64,000 bases of DNA from Leptobrachium leishanense (taxonomy: Eukaryota; Chordata; Amphibia; Anura; Megophryidae), in contig CM019066.1 in assembly GCA_009667805.1 (NCBI GenBank), positions 5,518,001 to 5,582,000 of the forward strand, written 5' to 3'. Position 1 is the stretch's first letter. The number at the start of each line of letters is the position of its first letter. The position numbers and the translations under genes were made by a program. This document shows, in pieces, positions 44,184-57,024 of the stretch. The notes beneath the pieces are model-generated. The model saw nothing but the letters and a program-made list of their open reading frames with translations. It was not told where the DNA came from and searched no databases.

Positions 44184-47100
44184 ATGGCACTGAAACTGAC
44201 CTCTCTTAATGTTAAGGGCCTCAATTCCCCTACGAAGCGTAGATTACTCTTCCGCACTCTGAAATCTGACAAAATTGATATCGCCTTTCTTCAGGAAACT
44301 CACCTGACTAAATCTGTTAAAATTAAGTTAACTGATCACGTCTATACACGGGCGTATGTATCTGGTGCCTTGAGTAAGCGCAACGGAGTTGCCATATTGA
44401 TTCGGAAAACATGTCCATTTCAACTTATATCGCAAAAGATTGATACCGAGGGTCGTTATGTATTGCTTACGGGTACTCTATACTCTATGACCTACCATTT
44501 TTTGAATATCTATGCTCCTACTACCCCTTCAGTTGACTTCTGGGATTCCATATGTAAATTGGTCTCGGCCCTTCCTCAAGGGGCGGTGATATTAGGAGGT
44601 GATATGAATGCTGTAGCGTGCCCAGCAGTGGATCGAGGCGGTCGCCAAGCTTCCACAGTTACACCAACCTTGGGTAGACAAGATAAATTATTTGCCCGCT
44701 TCTTACGCCAAGTAGGGCTTATTGACGTATGGCGGGTGTTATATCCGAGTGTAAAAGATTATTCCTTCTATTCTGCTCCCCATGGGACTTACTCGCGCAT
44801 AGATATGTTTTTGGTTAATGGTTTAGCTATGTCCAATGTAATCCGAGCGGAGATTAACTCCATCTCGTGGTCTGACCACGCCGACATAGCACTTTACCTC
44901 CATACCCCGAAGCTGGCGGCCTCTTGGTCTTGGAGGTTGAACTCGTCTCTCCTACGAGATCCAGAAGTAGTGAGTCAACTACGTACTTTATCGATACAAT
45001 ATTTCCAAGACAACCCGCCAGGTGAGACGTCTCTGTCCACGATATGGGCTGCTCATAAAGCGGTTATGAGGGGTCACCTCATTAAGATTGCCACTCATAG
45101 AAAACGCACCAAATTACTTTCTCTTGTAACTTTACAACAGTCTCTCCGCCGCCTGGAGATGAGCCATAAGTCCTCCCCCTCCCCTGAACTCCTCTCTGAA
45201 CTATTACGCACTCGCTCTTCTCTGAAAAGGTTGCTACTTGATGATGTAGCCAAACAATTACTTTGGTCCCGCCGAATGTTTTTTGAGAAGGCCAATAAAC
45301 TAGATACTCTACTGGCCCGCTCTCTCAAGCCCCGGAGTAAATTCTCCTCCATCTCTGCAGTTAAAACAGCAGATGAGGTATTGGTCAATTCCCCACAGGA
45401 GATCTGCGCAGCTTTCACAGCATATTATTCAGACCTATACAACCACTCTCCCCACCATAACCTTGCTGACAAATCCCATTTAGACGCCATCTCCTCCTTT
45501 TTAGATTCCCTTTCTTTGCCACAATTAGAAGACTCACATATAACGAACCTAAGTGCTACTATCTTAGAAGAAGAGGTTAATTGCGCCATTTCTGCCCTGG
45601 GAGGTACGAAGGCCCCGGGCCCGGATGGGTTTTCAGGGGGTTACTACGTCCGGAGCTCGTCCCTTTTTTGACATCGGTTTTTAACGACTGCGCGGAGGGT
45701 GGGTCTCTTCACCCTGATTTGCTTGTGGCTAACATTGCCCTTATACCTAAAGAGGGTAGGGACCCAGCGGCGGTTGAGAGTTACCGCCCTATCTCCCTTA
45801 TCAATTTTGATGCCAAGATTTTTGCTAAGGTCCTAGCGAACCGCCTTAGCCCGCTCCTCCACGATCTGGTTCACCCGGACCAGGTCGGTTTTGTCCCTAA
45901 TCGTCAACTCTTCGACAACACCAGACGTAATGCTGACCTGATCTGGTGGCTATCCTCTCGGGCAACGCCTTCTCTGATCCTGTCGTTAGACGCGGAGAAG
46001 GCTTTTGATAGGGTGGAGTGGCCGTTCCTCTTCGCTACCCTCTCTCGTCTGGGCCTGCCGGATTTTTATGTTAATATGGTGAGGGCTCTTTACTCGGGAA
46101 TGTCCGCGCAGGTTCGTGTCCCGGGCAGTAGCCCCATTCGATTCCCCATCTGTAATGGCACTCGCCAGGGCTGCCCCCTTTCCCCTCTTCTTTTTCTTCT
46201 CTCTCTTGAACCCCTATTGGCTGCGATACGAGATCATCCTGAGATCAGGGGGGTTCAGGTCGGAGGAGAATCTTTCACTGTCTCTGCTTACGCCGACGAC
46301 ATCCTTCTCACTTTAACGGATCCCATCTCCTCTCTCTCCCATCTCAGACCGGTACTATCCGACTTTGGTGAAATCGCAGGGTTTCGCATAAACTACACTA
46401 AATCCTGTGCGATGCCCCTCTACATGTCACACACAGATGCCGCCTCGATTGAATCAGGGTTTGGGTTCCGTCTTGCTCCCTCTGAATTGTCATACTTGGG
46501 TATTCTACTGACGGCAAATCCAACAGCCCTTTATAGCAAAAACTTCACGGCCATGGTTCGTCAGATCAAGTGTGATCTGGAGCATTGGTGTGATAAGCCC
46601 ATATCGTGGATAGGACGCATTCATAGTGTTAAGATGAACATACTCCCACGTATTCTATTTCTGTTCCAGACTCTACCCTTACTACTGACTCGGCGGGACC
46701 TAGCCGGGCTACAACAGGCGATTGACTCCTTTATTTGGCAAAATAAGAGACATAGGGTTGCGCGCCGCATTCTGTATCGCCCTAAGACTCGTGGAGGGCT
46801 GGGGCTCCCTAACCTATACCTTTATTATTGCGCAGCTCAGTTGACTCAGGTGGTGGCCTGGCACTCCTCCGCTTCTACTAGAAGGTGGGTTGCATTAGAA
46901 AATGCTTTTATGTTTCCTGACCGCCCTGACCTTTACATATGGCTTCCCAGAGCCTCTAGACCCATTTTACGCACGACATGCCCTTCGATTTTGACATCTC
47001 TTCGGCTATTTGACCTAGCTAGGACGAAATTTGAGCTGATGGGGGCTCCCTCTCCCCTCACCCCCTTACTGCGTAACAGAGACTTTCCCCCGGGCCTGAG

Positions 47101-47980
47101 GGCCTCAGATTTTAGGGGTCTGGCGGGAGTGGGGCTTCTGAGGTACCGTGATCTTTACCGTAATGGACGTCTTATTACTTTTTCAGAGCTCCAGGAGCGT
47201 GGTGATCTATCTCCCTCCTCTTTTTTCCGATTTTTACAGATTCGACATTTTGCCACGACCCAGATGTTAGAGAAGGTTTCAATGACCCCTCTCTCCACTT
47301 TAGAACACGTTTTCATTACTGATGGCCCCCTGAAAGGGCTTATATCCCGGCTATATCTACTCCTTAGCTCCAGTCCGGGTCAATGGGGCCCCCTCACATA
47401 CTGTGATAAGTGGGAGGTCGATTTGTGCGATCCTTTGCCGGGTGATGAGTGGGAGGATATATGGGAACAAACATCCAGGTCCTCCATATGTGTCACACAT
47501 CAGGAACAATCTTACAAAACACTACTCCGTTGGTACGTTACCCCGGTCTCCCTTTATCGCATGGGTGTCACATCCAGTGACTTCTGTTGGCGGGATTGTG
47601 GGGAAAAGGGCACTTATATTCACATGTGGTGGGATTGCCCGGTAGTACGCCGCTTTTGGTCTCTAGTTCACACTGAATTCCAGAAAATATTCCACCGACA
47701 ACTGCCTATGGACCCCTGGGCTTTCCTCCTCTCTCGTCCCTTGTCAGTCCTATCTCGTCCCGAGCAACTCTTATTTAATAGACTGGCCCTTGCTGTTCGA
47801 CGGGCCTTGGCGGCGTCGTGGCGCCAGAGTATTCTCCCTTCCTGGTCTGTGGTGACGGCGAAGATTGTCGACGCCTGTCTTATGGACGAGTTAACGGCTA
47901 AGGTCAGGGACACCATGAGTTCCTTTTCTAAGACATGGTCCCTCTGGGAGGAGTATTCCTCAGCCCCTAATGGTAACTAA
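44184..47980 (+). pseudogene. L1 copy 2 ORF2: AP endonuclease-reverse transcriptase, one frameshift
   Basis: The start ATG 44184 precedes LTSLNVKGLN. Endonuclease residues are visible in QETHL, GGDMNAV, YSRIDMF and WSDHADIAL. After KAPGPDGFSGGYY the frame shifts (about 45640-45665) and continues through YRPISLINFD, DQVGFVPNR, LSLDAEKAFDRVEW (catalytic), NGTRQGCPLSPLLF and AYADDILLTL. YADD replaces the FADD of copy 1. The C-terminal motif is CWRDCGEKGTYIHMWWDC, with one residue more between the first two Cys than in copy 1. About 1,265 residues in total. Apart from the single shift I see no stop. Confidence 0.92.
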
Positions 47981-48330
47981 AATTTTCAATTAATTAAATC
48001 TGACATTGATCTCACTTATGCTCCAGCAGTTTCACCCAGCCCCTACAGGTGCCGCCCGGCGACACATCCACTACAAATGCCTGGAAGGTTCCCCCCTTTT
48101 TCCTTTTCCTTGTGGTGTTACTTTGTGTTTTTAATTTGTTTTTTGCTTTTTATGTGTGGTTTTTTTCCCACGGCATGGGGATTTCCCCATACTCCGTGAG
48201 TTTCTTATTTTCTGTATTAAGAAAAATTAGCGTTATTGTACCCACCTATTGATATGTACATATTATTGCTGTATTTCATATGCCTTTGGATACATGACGC
48301 TTTAAATAAAGAATTTCAAAAAAAAAAAAA

Positions 48331-48560
48331 AAGTAGGGCTGAAACGAACGATTATTTTCATAACCAATTAGTCGTCAATTTATTTTTCGATTCATCGAAT
48401 CAACCCCTTCCCTCCTTTTTTCATAAGCAATCATACACAAACGATCGCTACTACAAACACATGACAATGTCAGCACGAAAGTGGGGTGAGAAGGGGAGCA
48501 CCCCATGCAATGTGACCATTTTAACAAGCTAAAGTGTTCAGGGTGTATAGAGTGTCCCTC
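48331..48560. mobile_element. hAT-like end fragment (target of L1 copy 2)
   Basis: 'tagggctgaaacgaacgatt' followed by 'cgattcatcgaatcaacc' resembles the end of a vertebrate hAT family. The other end was not located, so this is a remnant. Confidence 0.4.
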
Positions 48561-48584
48561 TAACATAATGTAACCAGTTGAACG

Positions 48585-49140
48585 CGAAAGGCGTTTAGGG
48601 AGTGCCTTCTGTTTCACTCCTGTGCACAGAGGACGCTCCCTGCATATCTTGGCGTTGGCTTCAACCACAGCGGGCTGACATCTTGCATGTCAGCCCTTGC
48701 TGTGGGACTGCCACCCCGGCTGCGGGCTTCATCACGGATGTGCGCGATGACGTCGTTATCAAGCGCCCCCAGGCATGCCGAGGTCCTTTGGACCCCTCTA
48801 TCTCCCCTTCGGTAAGTTCTACAGAAATAAGAGAGGCACCGCTGGAAAGGTCACCGCTGGAAAAGTCTGGCCTTTCCAGCGATACCACTCTTAACCCCTT
48901 ACCTTCCATTACTGTGACCCGGCACCAAACGGCGCCAGATCAAGGTATTCTTCCAGTGAGGGCTGACATCTTGGATGTCAGCCCCGCCTCCGGGCCTCCA
49001 CTCATTCACTAACGTCATCGAGCATTGGTGCACAATGATGTCAGAAAGGGAATCCCAGGATTCCCTATGTTAGAGATATGGGGGTCCTTTGGACCACCGT
49101 ATCTCTCGATCAGTTAAAGGTAGAGGGTTGTGTTTTTATA
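48585..49140 (+). mobile_element. Decayed relative of the Tx1D-like element
   Basis: GGGCTGACATC/GATGTCAGCCC-type palindromes occur at 48671-48695 (one mismatch) and 48959-48983. 'tcctttggacc' and 'gatatgggggtcc' modules keep the same order as copies 1-3. The terminal motifs are not clear. Confidence 0.6.
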
Positions 49141-50024
49141 TACCGACCTGCTGGTCGATTGGAAATGTGCGTCTGGTTTACAGTGATGGCCAGTTTAGCC
49201 AGATCTGACCTAATCACTCCATTCTATGCCCAATGCCACACAGTGAGGAACAAATGCTTTGGGGGTGGGTGGGTGCAGTTTACAGTTTACATCACAAAAT
49301 ATCACACAATGGATGCACCCAGTGACACAGAGAGGAAAATATATTCTTAACGAAACAAACAAGAAAAAAACAAAGCACATGTAACAAAATAAGTACATTT
49401 CATTTTTTGTGGTTGTGGCTCTTTAATGCAACATACCCAGTAGCTACTTATTCCTCCAAATGAAAATACTTCCTTGGCTTTTTGATTGTCAAGGAGAGGG
49501 GTGTATCGTTTGGCAAGTACAGGATCGGGAATGTGGGAAGCATGACTGGTGACATGGTGGTGACCTAATTTGTGTCATCGACAACACCCACGCTGGGAAG
49601 ACATGCTGGCTGACTGAGCAGCCGATCAAGGCTGCTCATACATATGTTCTCCTTTGGCAATCATGTATGGGAATATAAAGCCCTGATTTTAACTGTTTCA
49701 GCACCCCGAGCGTCTTTAAGCATGCGCTCACAGTGCATTTTCCCTTAGTCCTCCTGAAAACCAGATAGCCTAAGACTGTAAGGTGATCGGGAGAATGAAG
49801 GGAAAACCATGTGTCACATGGTTAAATCATGTTATTCGGCAGGTCTGGAACTGCACTGGTTTAGTATTCGTAGTTTTATGTTTCACAGTAACAAATATCT
49901 CCAATAACATTAATTTAAGTGCAATTGAAATTAAGTGGCATTTTAATAGTTCTATAGCCAAATCGGGCTAATATCAAGTCTATTCGATATTGTGCTTAAG
50001 TTACGCATCCTTGAAATTTGAACT
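49141..50024. other. No recognised feature
   Basis: Some text near 49770-49830 recalls the Tx1D-like series, but no boundary or gene could be defined. Confidence 0.4.
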
Positions 50025-50028
50025 TTAA

Positions 50029-50290
50029 CCCTTTACCGCTGTGGGGCGTACTATGCCATCCTCATAGTGAGTGGGCCTTGAAGCCGTGGGGTGGCATAGT
50101 ACATTCCACTGACTTCAATGGGCCTCCTTTGCCCCAACAGTTGGCACGCATCATTGGCTCGACAGGACAGCCTGATAGCCTGATATCCTGCCACCCCCCC
50201 TGCAGCTAATGATGCGCTTTGCGTGTTGTTTGCTAGGCGGGCCAGAGGCCGCAGTAGCCAACAAGTGGGGCGTACCGGGCAGTAAATGGA
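50029..50290. mobile_element. Family-C TTAA element, copy 2
   Basis: TTAA (50025-50028) then CCCTTTACCGCTG. The interior matches 32391-32654 ('gagtgggccttgaagccgtg', 'ctaatgatgcgc'). The right end 'gcagtaaatgg' is a weak inverted partner. Confidence 0.5.
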
Positions 50291-51781
50291 AACTTTAAAT
50301 GGAAAACAAGCGCTTGACAGTTACATCTTCTCAACAAGGAATGTCCACAGAATCTGAGCCGAAAAGAGATATTTAAAACACAGCGCAATCAAAATAAACT
50401 GATTATGTTCTCAACCAAACTAATTCCAAGTGCCAACTGTCAGGAGACAGAAACCATAACTGGGCGCTCAGCTGAAGCACTGGTGGTGGGTTATTAAGGC
50501 TCACCCATCAATCTCTCTGGATTAAGTTCTCGTCTCGAATCTTCTTAAAGACAGACCTAGTTTTTGCAGGATAGGTTGACTGGCAGAACAAAAACATAAA
50601 GCAATGCAATAGTGCAGACTGTATAAAGCATTGTGGAAAATATACAATTCCACTCACCTTAAGATGAGCCAGTTAAGGGGCTTTACCTTGTATCGCTTAT
50701 AGATTGTTTCAATAAGGCACATCCTTCAGAAAGTCCACATCAATGATTCATAAGCAGCCGGGAGGTATTATAAAATGTAACAAACTGAAATAAAATAAAG
50801 TGCAAAAACTATGTGAGTAATAGTCTCCATTTGCCAGTTTCTCCCAGCTTATTCAGTCAGTGACTGTCACAGACTGCTGAAGCCTTGTTTTCCATTTGTG
50901 TTATCTATATGTGTGTTTAGTAGAGGACACACATTGTGGTCATTTTTGGTGTATAGTTTTTTTTATCCACATAGTGCTTCTGGTGTCTTTTTGTTCATGG
51001 ACTATCATCCATAGCTAAGATAAACAGATACTTTAATGAAACAAATAATAGCATTATTGTGCCACTGTAATGATCTTATATATGGACTCCAGTCCTGACC
51101 ACTTTTGGTAGATCTTTCTTTTATAAGCCTACACCAGATGTAACTTGAAAATGATCGAAGTTGAGAACACATTGCGACTTTCTAAACAAACACCCTGTGT
51201 TAGGAATGGTATGCCTTGGCTGAGAATTATCCATGTGACATGCGTCACTTTGGACTTGGGGTACATGGGCCTAGAAATGTATTTGAGAGGTGTGGGCCTG
51301 AAGTTTCATATGGTTTCCCTGCTTTTTCCTTTGTTAAAGTCACCCTGTATCTACAATTTTAGATGCAGGTGTTTGTTTTCTGTGCCCTATTCCCTGAGGT
51401 CTGTGTTATATTAATATCCCCTTATGCATTTATTGTGGAGTCTCCTGTGGTATATACTGTGCTGTTTTTCCTTAGGTATCCATTACTCTCAAATACACCT
51501 TTGCTTGAACCAGATCACTACTACCTGATACTACCTGATACTTTGTTTCAACCCTGGGCGTGTTTCCATTGTCTTTTAAACCTTCCCACTGTGTGTGTGT
51601 GTTTTTCCCAATTGTAAAATGTAAATAAAGTTAGTCCCCATTTGGTTTTCACCCTGCAAGGAGCTTCAGTTGTTGAGTGGGTTTTGGGCCAGAATCAGTA
51701 CCCCTGCGGGATACTGATGGCGAGGAGAGCAATTTGCACGTGGGCACAATCCATATCAGCATGTCAGAACCACTTGCTTAA
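50291..51781. other. No recognised feature
   Basis: No gene or repeat family was recognised. Frames at 51145-51617 lack motifs. Confidence 0.5.
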
Positions 51782-52640
51782 GGGGTTATTCAGAGAACAT
51801 AGAATAGGTCACGGAATTGCACAAAAAGGTGAATTTCCCCATAAGGTCAAATTTCGTGGCCATTCGGCTATTCAAAAAGCGAATTGGAGAATTGCCAGTG
51901 AAATCCGATGACCTTCGGTAGCAGTGAAATCCCCAGAGAAGTAATGGTTAATCTATTCAGAGAACAACGAACAGCACTGAGAGGTCAGTGAAATGCCCTG
52001 ATTTTCAGTGGTTTCATGCGACAGGTTTAAACAGATGAATCCCATAGGATTCAAAGTTAAAAAAAATCCCTGTTATTCTTAAATATTCATTAAATCGTTT
52101 ATTATTTTAATTTGCCAGAAAAAGTCTAAATGTTTTAGGATTTTTTTGATATTTTTCAGCAAATTGTTTTCCCAATTTTTTTTTTTAAATGGCTTTTTTT
52201 CATGTAACAGACCTTTTTATTATATTCATAGGACCGTATACTTTATTACCATGCATTTTCATGCACTACTTTTTTTGAAAACGCCTTTAAAATGTTGCAG
52301 CGTTTTGTTCTTTCTTTTACCTCGAATCTGGGTTCTGTTCGGTGGGTAGTTGGATGCATTTGGCGATTTTTCAGTGGGTTATGTGATCAATTCGGTGGTT
52401 TTGCGGCAGTTTGAGGATCGATTCAGCAGTTCTTCTGTGGGTTTTCTTATCGATCCAGCATTTTTTTTTTGGCGGTTTTTCTGATCGATTCAGTGGTTTT
52501 TCGATTTGTTCGGTGGTTTTCTGGCAGTTTTGCGGTGGTTTGAAAATGCATTTGGTGTCGATTCGTCGCACTTCGGGGACCCGGCTGTGAATGCTGAATT
52601 CACCGCTGCATCAGCGAATTTAACTCGCCGAAGTGCGGCG
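51782..52640 (+). mobile_element. Family-B non-autonomous element, diverged copy
   Basis: It begins GGGGTTATTCAGAGAACA and follows the family-B order (T-rich centre, 'catgtaacagacc', G/C-rich right part with 'tgctgaattcaccgc'). The right inverted end is lost. Confidence 0.65.
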
Positions 52641-55600
52641 AATGGTACAGCACCGTAATGTCTTTGTGTAAGGTGCACAGGGGGTGTTGAGCCACATGTG
52701 CAGTAAACACAAAAAGGGGAAAAACCAGGTAAGGGAAAAGTAATAAGAATTATTGTGATAAATAACAAAGCAGGAAAAGACAATGGCAGAGGAATAAAAG
52801 GAACAGAAATAGGGAAACCGGGCAATATGAATTAATAAGAAAACAAGGATGGAAGAATAGGCAAAGAGGAGGCTGAGGTAAAGCTGGGGCACAGAGAGTA
52901 GCTGAAGGTAAAAGAAGGGGCACAGGAGGTTGAAGCAAGAATGGGCACAGAAATAGCTGAAGACAAAGGATGGGCACAGAAGGCTGAAGGCAAAGATGGG
53001 CACAGAAGAGGATGAAGCAAAATAATAACAGGACTAGTAAACAATGGTTAACTGGAATATGGTGGAGATCTGTAGTGGTGGAGGTTTTGGCAGAGGTGGG
53101 ACTTTGGCAGAGGTGAGTCTTTAGTGGAAGGTAAAGTCCTTAATATTTGTACAGACCTGGATAGACGCGATACCGGTCTGGCAGGATACAAAGGCCTGGC
53201 AAATGCGAAGGTCTGTAGGGGGTGAAGACCTAGTAACAGACTCCAGTTGAGGAGCTTCTGGATGCACACCTTAGCTGATGATTTCTCATACAATGTTGAA
53301 GCAGGTTGAGAAGGGTGTAGCTTCCTTATAAAGGAATTCAGGCTTGGCTTCATACAGGTGCACTTGGATCCTCCTTTTATGGCTAAGCCTAGCAAGGGGT
53401 GGAATCCCAGAGGCCAGAAGTTCAATCTGTAGATATGCATTATACATATGTAGGGGTTGTCAATTCATCAGGTAGCCTTACCGGCTCGGGTACGGTTTCT
53501 ATGGCGCCGTTTCCGTGGACTCCGGGTTGGCACATTACACTTTGGGATAATGTGCAGGTGAAGACTTTACGCAGCGTCCGACTCACTCATCATCAACACA
53601 AGATCTTGGCCACAAATTATTGCAACTCTGGATGGAAATAAATGATGTGACATTGCATGAGCTTATTGAGAGAGACTATGCCACGGAGAATGCGTGCCAG
53701 AATCACAGCAAAAGGCGATCCAACCAAATATTAGAGAGTGAGACTTTTTTTGGCCAGGCAACGTATATGATATTACATAATATAAACAAAAATATAAATA
53801 TATATATATATATATATATGTATCAGCTGTATAATCTAGCTATTTTCACTTGAAAAATCCTTTTTATATGCTATCACTTAAAGCTAAAAACTATATTAAA
53901 AATATAATGAAGCACATAAATTGACCCCTCAGGGGTTTTTTTTATTGAAAATAATTTTCCAGTCACATTCAGGATACATGTAAAGTGTAATTGTGTTGCT
54001 GAAGTTACCTGTATTTTACACTGATGATCTATAAACGTATAATGATTAAATCTCCCTATTAAAATAAGAATTTAGTGAACAGGTATAAGTATGTATTTTG
54101 CCATGACCAATGGAAAAGCATGTTTCCACTGCCTATTTATAACATCTGAGCTTCACCCCAGGAGTCATTGTCTGTGACAATCGCCTCCTGTCATCTTTGA
54201 GGGCATTCCAGTGTCAGGGGTGCTCGGTTGTCTATTATCAGCTTCTCCTTTGAAATGTTTTGTCAGCAGTTTTTGTGTCAAGTCAACCTACAGCATTCCA
54301 TCTCAAATACCTGCCATTTATCATGTGGCGTGCTCCGGAGGAAAGGAAATTTTAGGAAAATAGCACAAGGTCATCTATATTACAAAAAATTCTCTTTATT
54401 TTTGGATGTTCTAACCTTTAAGGTAAGTGTCTGACTGAGAAATCAAATTTATCCTATAAAGTGCAGTCCTAAATAGACATTGGCTGTTGGTTAACCCTAT
54501 AGGGGAAAAAGGGAGTCCTCCATCCACCTGCTGATGAACCTGAGGTGTACCACACTGCACCTAATTACGCTGTCACAATATATATATATATATTACATAC
54601 ACTTTTATTTTCCACAAGAGTCAAGTAATATACATATTTGAAACCATAAAAGGAAATTTGTCTCTGTGCTTCCATTAGCGTTCTATTGTTAATAACTTTA
54701 TTACATGCAGCCGTGATGAACGCAAAGCCAAAGATCATCATCAAAAGGGTCTGACTTTCCATAAATTGGTTTAATATTCCAAAAAGAATATGTGGATACG
54801 GAACTTAATAAAAATGTAATCTAAATGAATTCAGTTGCATAGCGATGAATTCAGAAGTGATGAATACTGAAGGAAATGATACATTCCAAAGGTAAATAAT
54901 GACAGAGCTTTTATTAGGTAATTGGGAACAAGGGCAAAATATTAAAATAATGTTGTGAGTTGGGAAAGATTTTAAAAACAAAAAAGCATCAATAGGTTGA
55001 AAAGGATGACAACAATGAATGAAATAAGCGATAAAATAAGACAGGGTCATGAAGAAAAGAGTTTAAGGAGATTATTAGAACCCAACATTCCACATAACCT
55101 CACGGGTTCTGCTCATCTTTTTTATGCATGTATCCAAAAAGAAAATTAAAATCAGAATGATTAATACATTATCCATATGATTTAGCAAAGCCGTGTAGAA
55201 TACGCCAATCTAACGATTATTTGCCTACAGCCTTATAATGCACACAGAATACGTGTTAAGAGACACTTGATACGTTTACAGACCCTTAAACACAACTACC
55301 CTCTGCATGCGACTTTTAATTTGCAAATACGTGATCCTATGTGATTATTGTATGAAGCCTTTAGATATTGTATCTAAGGGATCGGTTTCATGGATTAGAA
55401 CAAAAATATCTCGGGTTTGAATAAAGTGTTATGTATCCGTCTTTCATCTGCTTTCATAGCTGAGCCATCTCACTTTACTAGCACAGTCAAGAATAGCCCG
55501 TCCTTGAATTTCAGAGTTCACACAGGTGAGTTTGATTAAGCCTGGCTGGTTTTAGAATACAAAGTTATCTTTTTATACTATTTAGGTTATGGTTACAATC

Positions 55601-55765
55601 CCAAATTAAACCCAAAAAAAAATAATTTTAAATATTTTGAACAAATGTATTAAAAATATATTATAATAATAATCTATAATTATAAATATTATGAAAAAAT
55701 AATTATTATAGCGTTTATTAACAAAATAGATCACATATTTTATGACAGTGCTAAAAGGTAACTTA
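52641..55765. other. No gene; minisatellite and TA runs
   Basis: An imperfect tandem of about 30 bp based on 'gggcacagaaggctgaaggc' spans 52858-53020. TA runs lie at 53796-53820 and 54579-54592. No gene was recognised elsewhere. Confidence 0.5.
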
Positions 55766-55800
55766 ACCCATTTGCTGCAGCAGACGTGACCAGCACGTCG

Positions 55801-57024
55801 TCAGGTTAATTCTCTTGTGCGGATGACTGAATTTGTGTCCATTTCTGACAGCACTTCCCTTCCCCTCCCAGTCACGTGCGGTGTACCCCAAGGCTCGATA
55901 CTTGGCCCCCTGCTATTCACAATATTCATAAACGATCTGCCCAATGTCTGCAAAGCTTCAACTGTACATATGTACGCAGACGACACTGTAATCTATACCA
56001 GCAAACCAAATCTCCCGCAGCTGGAGGCCGTGCTGCAAGAAGAATTCACAGGGGTAGAAAAGTGGATAGCAAATAACAAACTTTTTCTAAATACTGACAA
56101 AACGGTTACAATGCTCTTTGGAACCGCACCTAAACTACACAAATTGCAAACACCCCATCTATGTGTTGGGACAAAATCAAACGGCACACTGACCACAGTC
56201 ACCTCTCTCAAATACCTAGGTATGTGGTTAGACCCAAATCTATCTTTTGGCCCCCACATCGAAAAACTCTCATCTAAACTTTACCCCAAACTAGGTGCCC
56301 TGTACAGAAACAAATCCTGCCTGAGCCCCGCGGTAAGAAAGCAGATTGTACAACAAATGCTTATGCCAGCCATTGAATACGGAGATGTAGTGTATGCAGC
56401 CGCCCCGCAAACACACCTCCAGAAACTTACTACATTGTATAACTCATTCTGTCGCTTTGTGCTACAATGTAACTACATGACCCACCATTGTGACATGTTA
56501 AAACGAACTAAACTGGCCATCGCTGGACTCTAGACGCACCCTTCACCTTTCCAACCTGGTGTTTAAGAGCTTTTCTGGGAAGCTACCACCCTACCTGAAT
56601 ATGCTGCTTCCCCAGCAGTTCCCTCATCCTATAACCTCAGATCCAGGACCAGCACCTTACTTGCAATACCGCAATACAAAAAGAAAATGGCTCGATCCGC
56701 ATTTTCCTACAGAGCACCGCAAATATGGAATAACCTCCCAGACGCCGTCAAATCTTCCCCCAGTCTAAAGTCCTTAAGAGCTCCCTATTAGCATACCTCA
56801 ATACAAAATGCACCTGTAAACATGTAACATAATGACTACATTTCCTCCATATTTATTTTTCTGTTAATCTGTATATTTGGTCTTGTGTTAATTTCTTGCA
56901 TTTTACTATTTTGTATTTCTGTAACCACTCAATGTTCTCGAACCCAGGACATACTTGAAAACGAGAGAAATCTCAATGTATCCTTCCTGGTAAAATCCTT
57001 TATAAATAAATAAATAAATAAATG
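55801..57024 (+). mobile_element. 5'-truncated LINE of the L2/CR1/Rex1 type
   Basis: It starts inside the reverse transcriptase and runs to 'ccttcctggtaaaatccttt' with an (ATAA)n tail. This defines the family whose 3' ends recur at 28683, 30330 and 42253. Confidence 0.82.
55817..56803 (+). pseudogene. LINE reverse transcriptase, C-terminal part, broken
   Basis: The frame 55817-56533 shows CGVPQGSILGPLLF, INDLP, MYADDTVIYT (catalytic YADD), SLKYLGMWLD and KLGALYRNKS. It is 5'-truncated before the catalytic Asp of motif A. A stop and shift near 56533 move the tail into other frames: VFKSFSGKLPPYL (from 56559), then YRAPQIWNNLPDAV (about 56705-56750), the common C-terminal motif of this LINE group. 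Jockey-superfamily assignment is firm; the exact clade is not. Confidence 0.85.

Larger units (their letters stand above)
42484..48330 (+). mobile_element. L1 retrotransposon of the Tx1 type, copy 2 (lightly damaged)
   Basis: It begins GGGGGCGTGG, like copy 1, with a G/C-rich 5' region, and ends AATAAAGAATTTC plus an A run. The duplication AAGTAGGGCTGAA lies at 42471-42483 and 48331-48343. The target looks like the end of a hAT element (48331 onward). Only single frameshifts in each ORF are seen, so it is younger or better preserved than copy 1. The two L1s are clearly different subfamilies. Confidence 0.9.

Noticed and set aside
43787..44209. 140-codon frame between L1 copy 2 ORF1 and ORF2
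   Set aside because: It lies in the T-rich inter-ORF spacer and shows only hydrophobic low-complexity sequence.
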